Origin: Rhodobacter sp. Har01
Lineage (GTDB): Bacteria > Pseudomonadota > Alphaproteobacteria > Rhodobacterales > Rhodobacteraceae
NCBI RefSeq assembly: GCF_020564565.1
Contig: NZ_JAJCTD010000003.1
Location: forward strand, 310,001 to 374,000
DNA: 64,000 nt
Direction of reading: 5' to 3'
Every line of letters begins with the position of its first letter. Position 1 is the first letter of the stretch. The notes beneath the pieces were generated by a model. That model had not been told where the DNA came from. It was given only the letters and a program-made list of their open reading frames with translations, and did no database searches. Positions 37,621 to 46,105 of the stretch are shown piece after piece. The position numbers and the translations under genes were made by a program.

Positions 37621-37686
37621 GGGATATTTGCAGACAGATGAAATCGGCAGGACCTCCTTGCCTTTCATCTGTCTCCAAAATATCCC
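37621..37686. terminator. Long AT-tipped inverted repeat, copy 3 (pyrD / Lrp-like gene)
   Basis: Arms GGGATATTTGCAGACAGATG.. (37621-37643) and ..CATCTGTCTCCAAAATATCCC (37663-37686) enclose a 19-base loop. A GGGGGC-AGC-GCCCCC hairpin follows at once. The element separates convergent genes. Confidence 0.75.
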
Positions 37687-37724
37687 GGGGGTCCGGGGGC
37701 AGCGCCCCCGGCGGTGTCCGCCCC

Positions 37725-37961
37725 TCAGAACGCCTTGAAGGTCATCGTGGTCAGCGTCCGCTGGATGCCCGGCAGGTCGAACAGCTTCGACGACAGGAAA
37801 TGCCCGGTGTCCTCGCCGTCGGGGATGTAGACCTTGGCGATCAGGTCGTATTCGCCGCTGGTCGAATACAGTTCGCTGACGACCTCGCGGTCCCAGATCT
37901 CGTCGGCGACCTCATAGGTCTTGCCGGGGGTGCAGCGGATTTGGACGAACACCAGCGCCAT
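37725..37961 (-). CDS. Stand-alone Lrp/AsnC ligand-binding (RAM) domain protein
   Basis: A 78-residue protein consisting only of the effector-binding domain of Lrp/AsnC regulators (VFVQIRCTPGKTYEVADEI, ELYSTSGEYDLIAKVYIPDG, LPGIQRTLTTMTFKAF). There is no helix-turn-helix, so it cannot bind DNA itself. Such proteins are thought to bind amino acids or modulate full-length regulators. GGGAG precedes ATG 37961. It follows the RecD-like helicase gene by 28 bases and may be its co-transcribed partner. Confidence 0.9.
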   Translation of the reverse strand: MALVFVQIRCTPGKTYEVADEIWDREVVSELYSTSGEYDLIAKVYIPDGEDTGHFLSSKLFDLPGIQRTLTTMTFKAF

Positions 37962-37989
37962 GTAGGACTCCCTTGTCTCGGGCGGCAGA

Positions 37990-39519
37990 TTAGCCCTGCT
38001 CGGCGTCCAGCGCCAGCGGCACTGGCGCCAGCGCGCGCAGATCATCGACGCCCAGCGGGCGCTTGGGCAGGCCCAGCCGGTTGCGCACCACCCAGTGCAG
38101 GCGCTGTTCGGCGCGGGTGATCGCCACATAGGCCAGCCGCTTCCACAAGGGCACGCCGGCCTCGGACCGGCCGGCCTGGGCGGCGGCCCAGAGGTCGGGG
38201 GCGAAGACCTGCACTTCGGGCCATTGCGAGCCTTGCGCCTTGTGGATGGTGACCGCCGCGCCATGCAGGAAGGCCGCGCCCATGGTGGCGGCATGGGGGA
38301 TGAAGGGTTCCTCCTCGCCCGGCCTTTCGATCTTGATGATCGAGGCGGCGGAGAGCTGCGGGTCCTCGGCGCCCAGCACGTGCAGCCTGGCGAACCCCGG
38401 GCGGCTGCCGGGACCCAGGTAGATGACCTGAGCGCCCTTGATCAGGCCGCGGGCCTCCAGGTCGATGCGTTTCTTGCGGTGCTTCAGCGGCAGTTCGATG
38501 CCGTCGCAGATCAAGGGCTCGCCCGGCACCAAGTCGAAGTCGGAGGCGCCTTGCGCGGTGCGGAAGGCGGTGATCAGCTTGATCCGCGTCACGTTGCGCC
38601 ACACCAGAACCGGGCTGCGCGCCATCAGGTCGGCGTCCACCCGTTCGGCCCAGACCACCCGGTCGTCCTTGCGGGCGGCGTCGCGCACCAGCGCCTCGAA
38701 AGCCTCGAACCCCAGCCGGTCATCGCCCAGCGCGTGGGCCAGATCCAGGATCGGGCTGTCGGCGGTCTGGCGGTGGATGCGGTGCAGGATCAGCTTGGCG
38801 GGGGTGGCCATGCGGTCGAACACCATCTCGCCCGACTGGCCCACGGGGGCCAGCTGGGCCGGGTCGCCGAACAGCACCAGTCGGGGGAATATCTCGCGCA
38901 GGTCTGCGAACTGGCGTTCGTCCAGCATCGAGGCCTCGTCCACGAAACCCACGTCCAGCGGGTCTTCGCGCCGCTTCCAGCCCTTGATGAAGTCCGATCC
39001 CTTCAAGCCCGCGGCCGCGAGGGCGCCCGGAATCGACGCCACTTGTTGGTAAAAGCCAAAGGCGCGGTCCAGCGCCTGGTCGGTCAGCCCCTCGACCACC
39101 GGCCGTGTACCCTGCCCGGCCAGCCACTCGGCGATCTTTTCATACTGCGGGTCGTAGACCGGGGTATAAAGGATGCGGTGGATCGTGGTGGCCGGCACCC
39201 CGCGCAGCCGCAGCACTGAGGCCGCCTTGTTGGTGGGCGCCAGGATGGCCAGCGTCCGGCGGTCCTTGCGGCGGCGGCCCTCCCAATCGGCCGAGACCAC
39301 CTCGACCCCGGCCTCTTTCAGCGCGCGGTACAGGCTGCCCAGAAGCATGGTCTTGCCCGACCCCGCCTTGCCGATCACCGCCATGACCATGGCCTTGCCC
39401 TCGACCGCGGGCGACAGCGCGCCATCGGCAAGCTCGATCCCCTGGCCCGAGAACTCGGCGGCCAGCCGGTCCCAGGCCTCGGCCTGATCGTCAGACAGGG
39501 TCAATTCCGCGCGCGTCAT
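37990..39519 (-). CDS. RecD-like ATP-dependent DNA helicase (SF1B)
   Basis: A 509-residue superfamily 1 helicase. Walker A is GKAGSGKT (about residue 50), motif Ia ILAPTNKAASVLRLRG, Walker B VDEASMLDERQFA, motif III LFGDPAQLAPVG, and the C-terminal UvrD_C_2 region VTIHKAQGSQWPEV with AYVAITRAEQRLHW. RecB and RecC are absent and the protein is shorter than RecD, so it is of the RecD2/exodeoxyribonuclease-V-alpha-like or phage Dda-like group. ATG 39519 is chosen over codons ten residues upstream on family grounds only. Confidence 0.9.
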   Translation of the reverse strand: MTRAELTLSDDQAEAWDRLAAEFSGQGIELADGALSPAVEGKAMVMAVIGKAGSGKTMLLGSLYRALKEAGVEVVSADWEGRRRKDRRTLAILAPTNKAASVLRLRGVPATTIHRILYTPVYDPQYEKIAEWLAGQGTRPVVEGLTDQALDRAFGFYQQVASIPGALAAAGLKGSDFIKGWKRREDPLDVGFVDEASMLDERQFADLREIFPRLVLFGDPAQLAPVGQSGEMVFDRMATPAKLILHRIHRQTADSPILDLAHALGDDRLGFEAFEALVRDAARKDDRVVWAERVDADLMARSPVLVWRNVTRIKLITAFRTAQGASDFDLVPGEPLICDGIELPLKHRKKRIDLEARGLIKGAQVIYLGPGSRPGFARLHVLGAEDPQLSAASIIKIERPGEEEPFIPHAATMGAAFLHGAAVTIHKAQGSQWPEVQVFAPDLWAAAQAGRSEAGVPLWKRLAYVAITRAEQRLHWVVRNRLGLPKRPLGVDDLRALAPVPLALDAEQG

Positions 39520-39578
39520 GGCCGCGACCTTAGCCATGCGGCCGGGCAAGAGCCACCCCGGCCCGGCTCAGGTCGGCG

Positions 39579-39767
39579 TCAATGCGGGCGACCGGTGCGC
39601 GTGGAACCCTGCGCCGAGGACATCGGCTGCCCATCCCGAAGACCGGCAACCTCGGCTTCGGCCACCGCAAGGGCCTCTTCGACACGGACTGCCAGCGCTG
39701 GAAGGTCGTTCTTCTGCGCATAGGCCATCAGATCCCTCAGCACATCGAAAACCCAGTCATGCCGCAT
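39579..39767 (-). CDS. Small conserved hypothetical protein
   Basis: A 62-residue soluble helical protein, MRHDWVFDVLRDLMAYAQKN.., with an acidic Ala-rich second helix (VEEALAVAEAEVAGL). I have seen similar short proteins encoded near ccr or helicase genes of Rhodobacteraceae, but no function is known to me. No clear ribosome site is present; an upstream in-frame start at 39836 is possible. It ends 59 bases before the RecD-like gene on the same strand. Confidence 0.6.
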   Translation of the reverse strand: MRHDWVFDVLRDLMAYAQKNDLPALAVRVEEALAVAEAEVAGLRDGQPMSSAQGSTRTGRPH

Positions 39768-39929
39768 GACGCCCCCAAGCCTGCAAAACCGTCCGGCGAC
39801 CGGCTGCACCCGTCCTGGATGTATTTCAGACGCCATCGCTCAACTGAGCGTTGCCTTTGCGGGAATCTCAAGCAAAAAAACCGTCGCACCCAGGCCGGTG
39901 CGGCGGTTCGCTGCGTCGAAATCCTGCGA

Positions 39930-41222
39930 TCAGTGGTCGCGGCTGGCCTCGAGCGTGTCCTCGAAGGTGCGCAACCCGGTGCGCGGGGCCTGCACCAGCA
40001 CCGCCATGTTGCCCGGCTTGTGCTGGTTGCGCCGCATCAGCATGTGCGCCGCCGGGATCTCGGCCCAGGGAAAGACCTCGGACATGCAGGGGTCCAGGCG
40101 GCGTTCGATCATCAGCCGGTTGGCGGCGCTGGCCTGGGCAAGATGCGCGAAGTGGCTGCCCTGCAGACGCTTCTGGTGCATCCACATGTAACGCACGTCG
40201 AAGGTGCAGTTGAAACCGCTGGTGCCGGCGCAGATCACCACCATGCCGCCCTTCTTGCAGATCAGCGACGACACCGGGAAGGTCGCCTCGCCGGGGTGTT
40301 CGAAGACGATGTCGACATTCACGCCCTTGCCGGTGATGTCCCAGATCGCCTTGCCGAACTTGCGGGCTTCCTTCAGCCAGTCGTTGTATTCGGGGCTGTT
40401 GACCGTGGGCAGCTGCCCCCAGCACTTGAAGTCGTTGCGGTTGATCACGCCCTTGGCGCCCAGGCCCATGACGAATTCGCGCTTGCTTTCATCCGAGATC
40501 ACGCCGATCGCATTGCCGCCCGCGGTGTTCACCAGCTGGATCGCATAGGAGCCCAGGCCGCCGCTTGCGCCCCAGACCAGCACGTTCTGGCCCGGCTTCA
40601 GGTCATGCGGGGCATGGCCGAACAGCATCCGGTAGGCGGTGGCCAGCGTCAGCGTGTAGCAGGCCGCTTCCTCCCAGGTCAGATGGCGCGGCCGCGGCAT
40701 CAGCTGCTGCGCCTGCACCTTGGTGAACTGCGCGAAAGACCCGTCAGGGGTCTCGTAGCCCCAGATCCGCTGGGTCGGCGAATACATCGGATCGCCGCCG
40801 TTGCAGAATTCGTCGTCGCCGTCGTCCTGGTTGCAGTGGATCACCACCTCGTCGCCCACTTTCCAGCGTTTGACCTTGTCACCGACCGCCCAGACGATGC
40901 CCGAGGCGTCGGACCCGGCGATGTGATAGGGCTGCTTGTGGCCGTCGAAGGGGCTGATCGGTTCGCCCCGGCTGGCCCAGACGCCGTTGTAGTTGACGCC
41001 GGCCGCCATCACCAGCACCAGCACCTCGTGGCTGTCCAGCTTCCAGGTGTCCACCACCTCGACCTGCATCGCCGTATCGGGCTCGCCATGGCGTTCGCGA
41101 CGGATCGCCCAGGCGTACATCTTTGCCGGCACATGGCCGAGGGGCGGCATCTCGCCGATCTCGTACAGATCCTTCTTCGGAGCGTCGTAGCTGACGATCT
41201 CGGCGGGCTGGTCCAGGGCCAT
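39930..41222 (-). CDS. ccr: Crotonyl-CoA carboxylase/reductase
   Basis: Key enzyme of the ethylmalonyl-CoA pathway, reductively carboxylating crotonyl-CoA to ethylmalonyl-CoA with NADPH and CO2; 430 aa, the typical length. It is a zinc-independent medium-chain dehydrogenase with the long N-terminal extension of Ccr. Recognisable stretches are AAGVNYNGVWASRGEPISPF, HCNQDDGDDEFCNGGDPMYS, the nucleotide loop VWGASGGLGSYAIQL, and IFEHPGEATFP-like EHPGEATFPVSS. ATG 41222 has a GAGAGGAG site. A strong inverted repeat lies 75 bases upstream. Confidence 0.97.
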   Translation of the reverse strand: MALDQPAEIVSYDAPKKDLYEIGEMPPLGHVPAKMYAWAIRRERHGEPDTAMQVEVVDTWKLDSHEVLVLVMAAGVNYNGVWASRGEPISPFDGHKQPYHIAGSDASGIVWAVGDKVKRWKVGDEVVIHCNQDDGDDEFCNGGDPMYSPTQRIWGYETPDGSFAQFTKVQAQQLMPRPRHLTWEEAACYTLTLATAYRMLFGHAPHDLKPGQNVLVWGASGGLGSYAIQLVNTAGGNAIGVISDESKREFVMGLGAKGVINRNDFKCWGQLPTVNSPEYNDWLKEARKFGKAIWDITGKGVNVDIVFEHPGEATFPVSSLICKKGGMVVICAGTSGFNCTFDVRYMWMHQKRLQGSHFAHLAQASAANRLMIERRLDPCMSEVFPWAEIPAAHMLMRRNQHKPGNMAVLVQAPRTGLRTFEDTLEASRDH

Positions 41223-41296
41223 TGGGCGCTCCTCTCAATTGTGCCGCGCCGCAGAATCGGTCGGCTTTGGAGCGAAGAATTAGGGGGCTGTGCGCA

Positions 41297-41317
41297 ACTT
41301 TGCAATAGTGGCAAAGT
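41297..41317 (-). promoter_or_regulatory. Candidate ccr operator (ACTTTGC-N7-GCAAAGT)
   Basis: A perfect 7-bp inverted repeat with a seven-base spacer lies 75-95 bases before the ccr start codon, in AT-richer promoter sequence. The TTTGC/GCAAA half-sites resemble those reported for the ScfR/PccR/RamB class of acyl-CoA-sensing regulators. The assignment to that class is inference. Confidence 0.5.
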
Positions 41318-41330
41318 CGATTTTGTAATT

Positions 41331-42695
41331 TTATGTCTGCCGCAGCGCAGAATTTTCGTTGGGCGGCAAGGGCACCGAGGCGGCGTAGAACGCCAGCAGG
41401 TCAGCCTGCCCCGGCGCCACCTGCAGGCCGGGCGTGACGATCCCGCGCGCCAGCAGCGGCGTCAGGCCCTCGTCCAGCGTGGCCCGCAATCCCTGCGGCG
41501 GCAGCTTCAGCACCGCGCCCGCCGCCACCAGCCGCGCGACCAGCGCTTCGACCCGCGCCGCCAGTACCTCGCGGCTGTCCGCACCCGTGCCCAAGGCGGC
41601 AGCCACCAGCGGCACCGGCAGCACCGGCACCACCGCCGCGATGCGCTGCATCAGACCGGCGCCCAGACTGGTGACCGTGCCCCCGGCCGCCAGATGCGCC
41701 CGCAGTGACATCGGCGCCCCGAATCCGGCCGCTGCCGTGCCAAAGCCCCGGGTCCGCCCCCGCCACCGCGCCCAGAGGAACCGCGCCGAGGCCCAGGCCA
41801 CCCGCAAGGGCCGGTTGCGGAACCGCCGCCCGCCCTGCCGTGCGGCCTCGACCAGCACCCGGTCTTCCAGCACCCGGTCATAGGCCAGCCCCACCGGCAC
41901 GAAGACCACGTCCCGGCCCGCCGGATCGAAGCCTTCCACGATATAGCTGAGCAGGCCCAGCTTGGCCGGCCCGACGCGGCCATCCAGGCTCAGCCCGCCC
42001 TCTGGGAACATCGCCTGTGTGGTGCCTTCTTCGGTGGCCATCTGCACGTAACGCGCCAGCACCCGGCGATACAGCGCATTGCGGCTGCCGCGCCGGATGA
42101 AATAGGCCCCCATCGAGCGGATCAGCGCCGACAGCGGCCAGACCCGCGCCCATTCGCCCACTGCATAGGAAATCGCGCTGCGTTCCGACACCAGCCAGGT
42201 CACCAGCACGTAATCCAGGTTGGACCGGTGGTTCATCACGAAGACCACCGTCGCCTTGGGGTCAATAAGGCGCAGTTCCTGGTCCACCTTGCCGACGCGC
42301 ACGCGGAACAACAGCCGCGAAAGCCCCTTGGCTGCCCGGGTGGCAAAGCCGAAATAGACCGTGGCGGAAAACGCCGGAACGATCTCGCGCGCATAGGCCC
42401 GAGCCTCTTCAAAGGCCACCTCGCCCGGCACCCCGGTCGCGGCCGCCTGAGCCGCCGCCGCCTCCATCACCGCCGGGTCATAGGCCAGCCGCACCACCAT
42501 GTCCGAGCGCCGCGCCAGCTTGAACCATTCGATCTTGCGATCGAGCCGCGCGTTCAGCCGCGCCAGGGCCTTCTCGGCCCGCCCGCGAAAGAACCAGCGC
42601 ACCGAGGGAAACAGGAAGTGCGTGGCAAAACTGACCGCGGCAAAGCCGAGGATCAGGATCAACAGCCAGACCGGAACCGCGACCGTGTCGAACAT
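41331..42695 (-). CDS. PlsB/PlsC-type glycerolipid acyltransferase
   Basis: A 454-residue protein anchored by an N-terminal helix (VPVWLLILILGFAAVSFATH). The acyltransferase domain has the catalytic block MNHRSNLDYVLV (NHx4D, about residue 155), GAYFIRRGS, and MFPEGGLSLDGRVG, followed by a long C-terminal region. It resembles glycerol-3-phosphate O-acyltransferases more than the short 250-aa PlsC. It acts at the cytoplasmic face of the inner membrane in phospholipid synthesis. It is placed between ccr and the divergent ecm gene. Confidence 0.88.
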   Translation of the reverse strand: MFDTVAVPVWLLILILGFAAVSFATHFLFPSVRWFFRGRAEKALARLNARLDRKIEWFKLARRSDMVVRLAYDPAVMEAAAAQAAATGVPGEVAFEEARAYAREIVPAFSATVYFGFATRAAKGLSRLLFRVRVGKVDQELRLIDPKATVVFVMNHRSNLDYVLVTWLVSERSAISYAVGEWARVWPLSALIRSMGAYFIRRGSRNALYRRVLARYVQMATEEGTTQAMFPEGGLSLDGRVGPAKLGLLSYIVEGFDPAGRDVVFVPVGLAYDRVLEDRVLVEAARQGGRRFRNRPLRVAWASARFLWARWRGRTRGFGTAAAGFGAPMSLRAHLAAGGTVTSLGAGLMQRIAAVVPVLPVPLVAAALGTGADSREVLAARVEALVARLVAAGAVLKLPPQGLRATLDEGLTPLLARGIVTPGLQVAPGQADLLAFYAASVPLPPNENSALRQT

Positions 42696-42877
42696 GGCCG
42701 CAGCCTATCCCATTCAGGCCTTGCCGCAATGCGCTTGCTGTTCACCAAATAACCCAGGGGTCCGGGGGCTGGCCCCGGTCCGCCTTCGCCGCAGCGCAGC
42801 GATTGACAGGGGAAGGAAATGAACGCTATTCCGGCCAGGAACGAAATATTCTTGCGCACCCGAGTCGGAGACCTGCC

Positions 42878-44848
42878 ATGACCAAAGACGCCCCCAAGGT
42901 CGCGCCCTGGCTGTTCCGCACCTACGCCGGCCACTCCACCGCCGCCGCCTCGAACGCGCTCTATCGCGGCAACCTGGCCAAGGGCCAGACCGGGCTGTCG
43001 GTCGCCTTCGACCTGCCCACCCAGACCGGCTATGACAGCGACGATCCGCGCGCGAAGGGAGAGGTCGGCAAGGTCGGCGTCCCCGTCTGCCACCTTGGCG
43101 ACATGCGCGCGCTGTTCGCGGATATCCCGCTGGACCAGATGAACACCTCGATGACGATCAACGCCACGGCGCCCTGGCTCCTGGCGCTGTACATCGCGGT
43201 CGCGGAAGAGCAGGACGCTGACGTGGCCGCGCTGCAAGGCACAGTGCAGAACGACATCATCAAGGAATACCTCAGCCGCGGCACCTACATCTGCCCGCCG
43301 AAGCCCAGCCTTCGGCTGATCACCGACGTCGCCGCATACACCGGGCAGCACTTGCCGAAGTGGAACCCGATGAACGTCTGCAGCTACCACCTGCAGGAGG
43401 CGGGCGCGACGCCCGAGCAGGAACTGGCCTTCGCGCTGGCAACGGGTGTCGCGGTGCTGGATGATCTGAAAGGGAAGGTTTCTCCCGCAGATTTCCCCGG
43501 AATGGTGGGCCGCATATCGTTTTTCGTCAACGCCGGCATCCGCTTCGTGACCGAGCTGTGCAAGATGCGCGCCTTCGTCGACCTCTGGGACGAGATCTGC
43601 GAACACCGCTACGGCATCGCGGACGCCCGCTTTCGGCGCTTCCGCTATGGCGTGCAGGTCAACAGCCTTGGCCTGACCGAGCAGCAACCGGAAAACAACG
43701 TCTACCGCATCCTGATCGAAATGCTGGCCGTCACCCTGTCGAAGAAGGCCCGCGCCCGCGCCGTGCAGCTGCCGGCTTGGAACGAGGCGCTGGGCCTGCC
43801 CCGCCCCTGGGACCAGCAATGGTCGCTGCGGATGCAGCAGATCCTGGCCTATGAGACCGACCTTCTGGAATACGACGACCTCTTCGACGGCAACCCTGCC
43901 ATCGACCGCAAGGTCGCGGCGCTGAAGGACGGCGCCCGGGCCGAACTGGCGCAGATCGACGCCATGGGCGGCGCCGTGGCCGCGATCGAGTACATGAAGG
44001 GCCGGCTGGTCGAGGCGAATTCGGACCGCCTCGCCCGGATCGAGGCGAAAGAGACCACCGTCGTCGGCGTCAACCGCTTCACCACCACCGAGCCTTCGCC
44101 GCTGACCACCGGCGAGGGCGCCATCATGGTGGTGGACGCCGCCGCCGAGGCCGACCAGCTGGCCCGCCTTGCGGCCTGGAAACAGACCCGCGACGGGGCG
44201 GCGGTCAAGGCCGCCCTTGCCGCACTGCGGCAGGCTGCGGAAACCGGCGCCAATATCATGCCGCCCTCTATCGCCGCCGCGAAAGCCGGTGCCACCACCG
44301 GCGAATGGGCCGCGGTGATCCGCGCCGTCTTCGGCGAATACCGCGCCCCCACCGGCGTCTCCAAGGCCCCCAGCAACCGCACCGAAGGCCTCGACCCGAT
44401 CCGTGCCGCGGTGGACGCTGTCTCATCGAAACTTGGCCGCCGGCTCAAGTTCCTGGTCGGCAAGCCCGGCCTGGACGGCCATTCCAACGGTGCCGAGCAG
44501 ATCGCCGCACGCGCCCGCGACTGCGGCATGGACATCACCTATGACGGCATCCGCCTGACCCCGGCCGAGATCGTCACCGCCGCCGAGGACCAGCAGCCCC
44601 ATATCATCGGCCTGTCGATCCTGTCGGGCAGCCACCTGCCGCTGATCACCGAAACGCTGGAACGGATGCGCGCGGCCGGGCTGTCGCATATTCCGGTGGT
44701 CGTCGGCGGCATCATCCCCGACGAGGACGCGGTGCGCTTGCGCGCGATGGGCGTGGCCGCCGTCTACACGCCCAAGGATTTCGAGCTGAACCGCATCATG
44801 CTGGACATCGTCGCGCTGGTCGACCCCGCCCCCGTGGCCGCCGAATAG
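42878..44848 (+). CDS. ecm: Ethylmalonyl-CoA mutase
   Basis: Coenzyme-B12 enzyme that converts (2R)-ethylmalonyl-CoA to methylsuccinyl-CoA in the ethylmalonyl-CoA pathway; 656 aa from ATG 42878. The N-terminal TIM-barrel substrate domain shows RTYAGHSTAAASNALYR and LSVAFDLPTQTGYDSDDP; the C-terminal cobalamin domain has the base-off motif D533-G-H535-SN-G538. The length, shorter than typical about 710-aa methylmalonyl-CoA mutase, and closeness to ccr favour Ecm (also called MeaA) over Mcm. The upstream 182 bases are shared with the divergent acyltransferase gene and contain a short G-rich hairpin. Confidence 0.93.
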   Translation: MTKDAPKVAPWLFRTYAGHSTAAASNALYRGNLAKGQTGLSVAFDLPTQTGYDSDDPRAKGEVGKVGVPVCHLGDMRALFADIPLDQMNTSMTINATAPWLLALYIAVAEEQDADVAALQGTVQNDIIKEYLSRGTYICPPKPSLRLITDVAAYTGQHLPKWNPMNVCSYHLQEAGATPEQELAFALATGVAVLDDLKGKVSPADFPGMVGRISFFVNAGIRFVTELCKMRAFVDLWDEICEHRYGIADARFRRFRYGVQVNSLGLTEQQPENNVYRILIEMLAVTLSKKARARAVQLPAWNEALGLPRPWDQQWSLRMQQILAYETDLLEYDDLFDGNPAIDRKVAALKDGARAELAQIDAMGGAVAAIEYMKGRLVEANSDRLARIEAKETTVVGVNRFTTTEPSPLTTGEGAIMVVDAAAEADQLARLAAWKQTRDGAAVKAALAALRQAAETGANIMPPSIAAAKAGATTGEWAAVIRAVFGEYRAPTGVSKAPSNRTEGLDPIRAAVDAVSSKLGRRLKFLVGKPGLDGHSNGAEQIAARARDCGMDITYDGIRLTPAEIVTAAEDQQPHIIGLSILSGSHLPLITETLERMRAAGLSHIPVVVGGIIPDEDAVRLRAMGVAAVYTPKDFELNRIMLDIVALVDPAPVAAE

Positions 44849-44969
44849 GTCGGGCCAGCGGGTGGCGGAACGCCGCACCACGGGCCATGGCGGAAAAGCA
44901 TGACGCAGATCAAGGATTTCGCCCCCCGGCGAGACTAGTCAAGCTGCGGAAATTCGCAGGAGACTGTCC

Positions 44970-45332
44970 ATGTTCGAACGCATCAAGGCTTTCATCGAAC
45001 GCTGGAACGAGTTGAACGAGGTCGAGTCTCTGACCGACCATGAGCTTGACGATCTGGGCCTGACGCGCGATCAGGTCCGCGCCTTTGTCCGCATCCCGCA
45101 TGACGTGCCCGACCGGGTGCTGGCGATGGCCGAGATCTTCGGCGTTCCTGCCGAAGAGGTGCAGCGCGACCATGCGCAGTATCTGGAAATCCTGGAGACC
45201 TGCTGCACCTGCGCCGACCGTGGCGCCTGTGCGCTGGCGCTGCAAAAGGGCGACCTGACCCGCGCCTGCGACTGCGGCTTCTGCGTCAACGCCCGCACCT
45301 TTGCCGACATGGCGCCGCCCCGCGCCGCCTGA
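44970..45332 (+). CDS. DUF6455 cysteine-rich protein
   Basis: A 120-residue cytosolic protein. The N-terminal half resembles DUF1127-like helices (LTDHELDDLGLTRDQVRAF). The C-terminal half carries eight cysteines in the order CCTCADRGAC and CDCGFCVN, the DUF6455 pattern common in Rhodobacterales. The arrangement suggests metal or iron-sulfur binding, but no function is established to my knowledge. AGGAG precedes ATG 44970. Confidence 0.85.
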   Translation: MFERIKAFIERWNELNEVESLTDHELDDLGLTRDQVRAFVRIPHDVPDRVLAMAEIFGVPAEEVQRDHAQYLEILETCCTCADRGACALALQKGDLTRACDCGFCVNARTFADMAPPRAA

Positions 45333-45392
45333 CCCCTCTTGCGCCCCCCGCCGCGCGCCGCTTTGATGGCAGGCGGCAACGAAGGGGGACAC

Positions 45393-46094
45393 ATGAGCTT
45401 TCACATCGGCGCGAAACCGGGCGAGATCGCCGAGACCGTCCTCCTGCCGGGCGATCCGCTGCGCGCGAAGTGGGCAGCCGAGACCTTCCTGACCGCCCCC
45501 GAGCAGGTCAATCAGGTCCGCGGCATGCTGGGCTACACCGGCACCTGGCGCGGCCACCGGGTCACCATCCACGGCACCGGCATGGGCATGCCCTCTCTGT
45601 CGATCTACGTCAATGAGCTGATCCGCGACTATGGCGCCAAGACCCTGATCCGCATCGGATCGGCCGGCGCCCTGCAGCCGCATGTCAAGGTCCGCGACGT
45701 GGTGCTGGCGCAGTCCGCCGCCTCGATCCACACCCCGTCCTCCACCCTTTTCCGCGAGGTCAACTTCGCCCCCACCGCCGATTTCGGCCTGCTTTCCGCC
45801 GCCCACCGCGCGGCTCAGGGCAAGGCGCAGACCCATGTCGGCATGATTTTGTCGTCGGACGCCTTCTACGACGAACGCGAAGACCTGTCGCAGCAGCTTC
45901 AGCGCCACGGCTGCCTTGCGGTCGAGATGGAGGCCGCCGAGCTCTACACCCTCGCCGCCCGCCACAGCGCCCGCGCGCTGGCCGTTCTCACCATCTCCGA
46001 CCACATCCTCACGCATGAGGCCCTTCCCGCCGAAGACCGCGAGAAGAGCTTCGCCGCCATGGTCGAGATCGCCCTCGAAGCCGCGTTTTCCTGA
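45393..46094 (+). CDS. deoD: Purine-nucleoside phosphorylase
   Basis: Cytosolic hexameric phosphorylase that splits purine (deoxy)nucleosides into base and (deoxy)ribose-1-phosphate; 233 aa. Family motifs are [62 protein letters not shown] and [10 protein letters not shown] (catalytic Asp). It is the first of three closely spaced genes (11-base gap, then ATGA overlap) with the SHMT-like and aldo/keto reductase genes. Confidence 0.94.
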   Translation: MSFHIGAKPGEIAETVLLPGDPLRAKWAAETFLTAPEQVNQVRGMLGYTGTWRGHRVTIHGTGMGMPSLSIYVNELIRDYGAKTLIRIGSAGALQPHVKVRDVVLAQSAASIHTPSSTLFREVNFAPTADFGLLSAAHRAAQGKAQTHVGMILSSDAFYDEREDLSQQLQRHGCLAVEMEAAELYTLAARHSARALAVLTISDHILTHEALPAEDREKSFAAMVEIALEAAFS

Positions 46095-46105
46095 AAGTCC
46101 CAGCC

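Noticed and set aside
42878..44848. Annotation as methylmalonyl-CoA mutase
   Set aside because: It is too short for a typical Mcm large subunit, and it lies beside ccr; Ecm fits better, though a tree would settle it.
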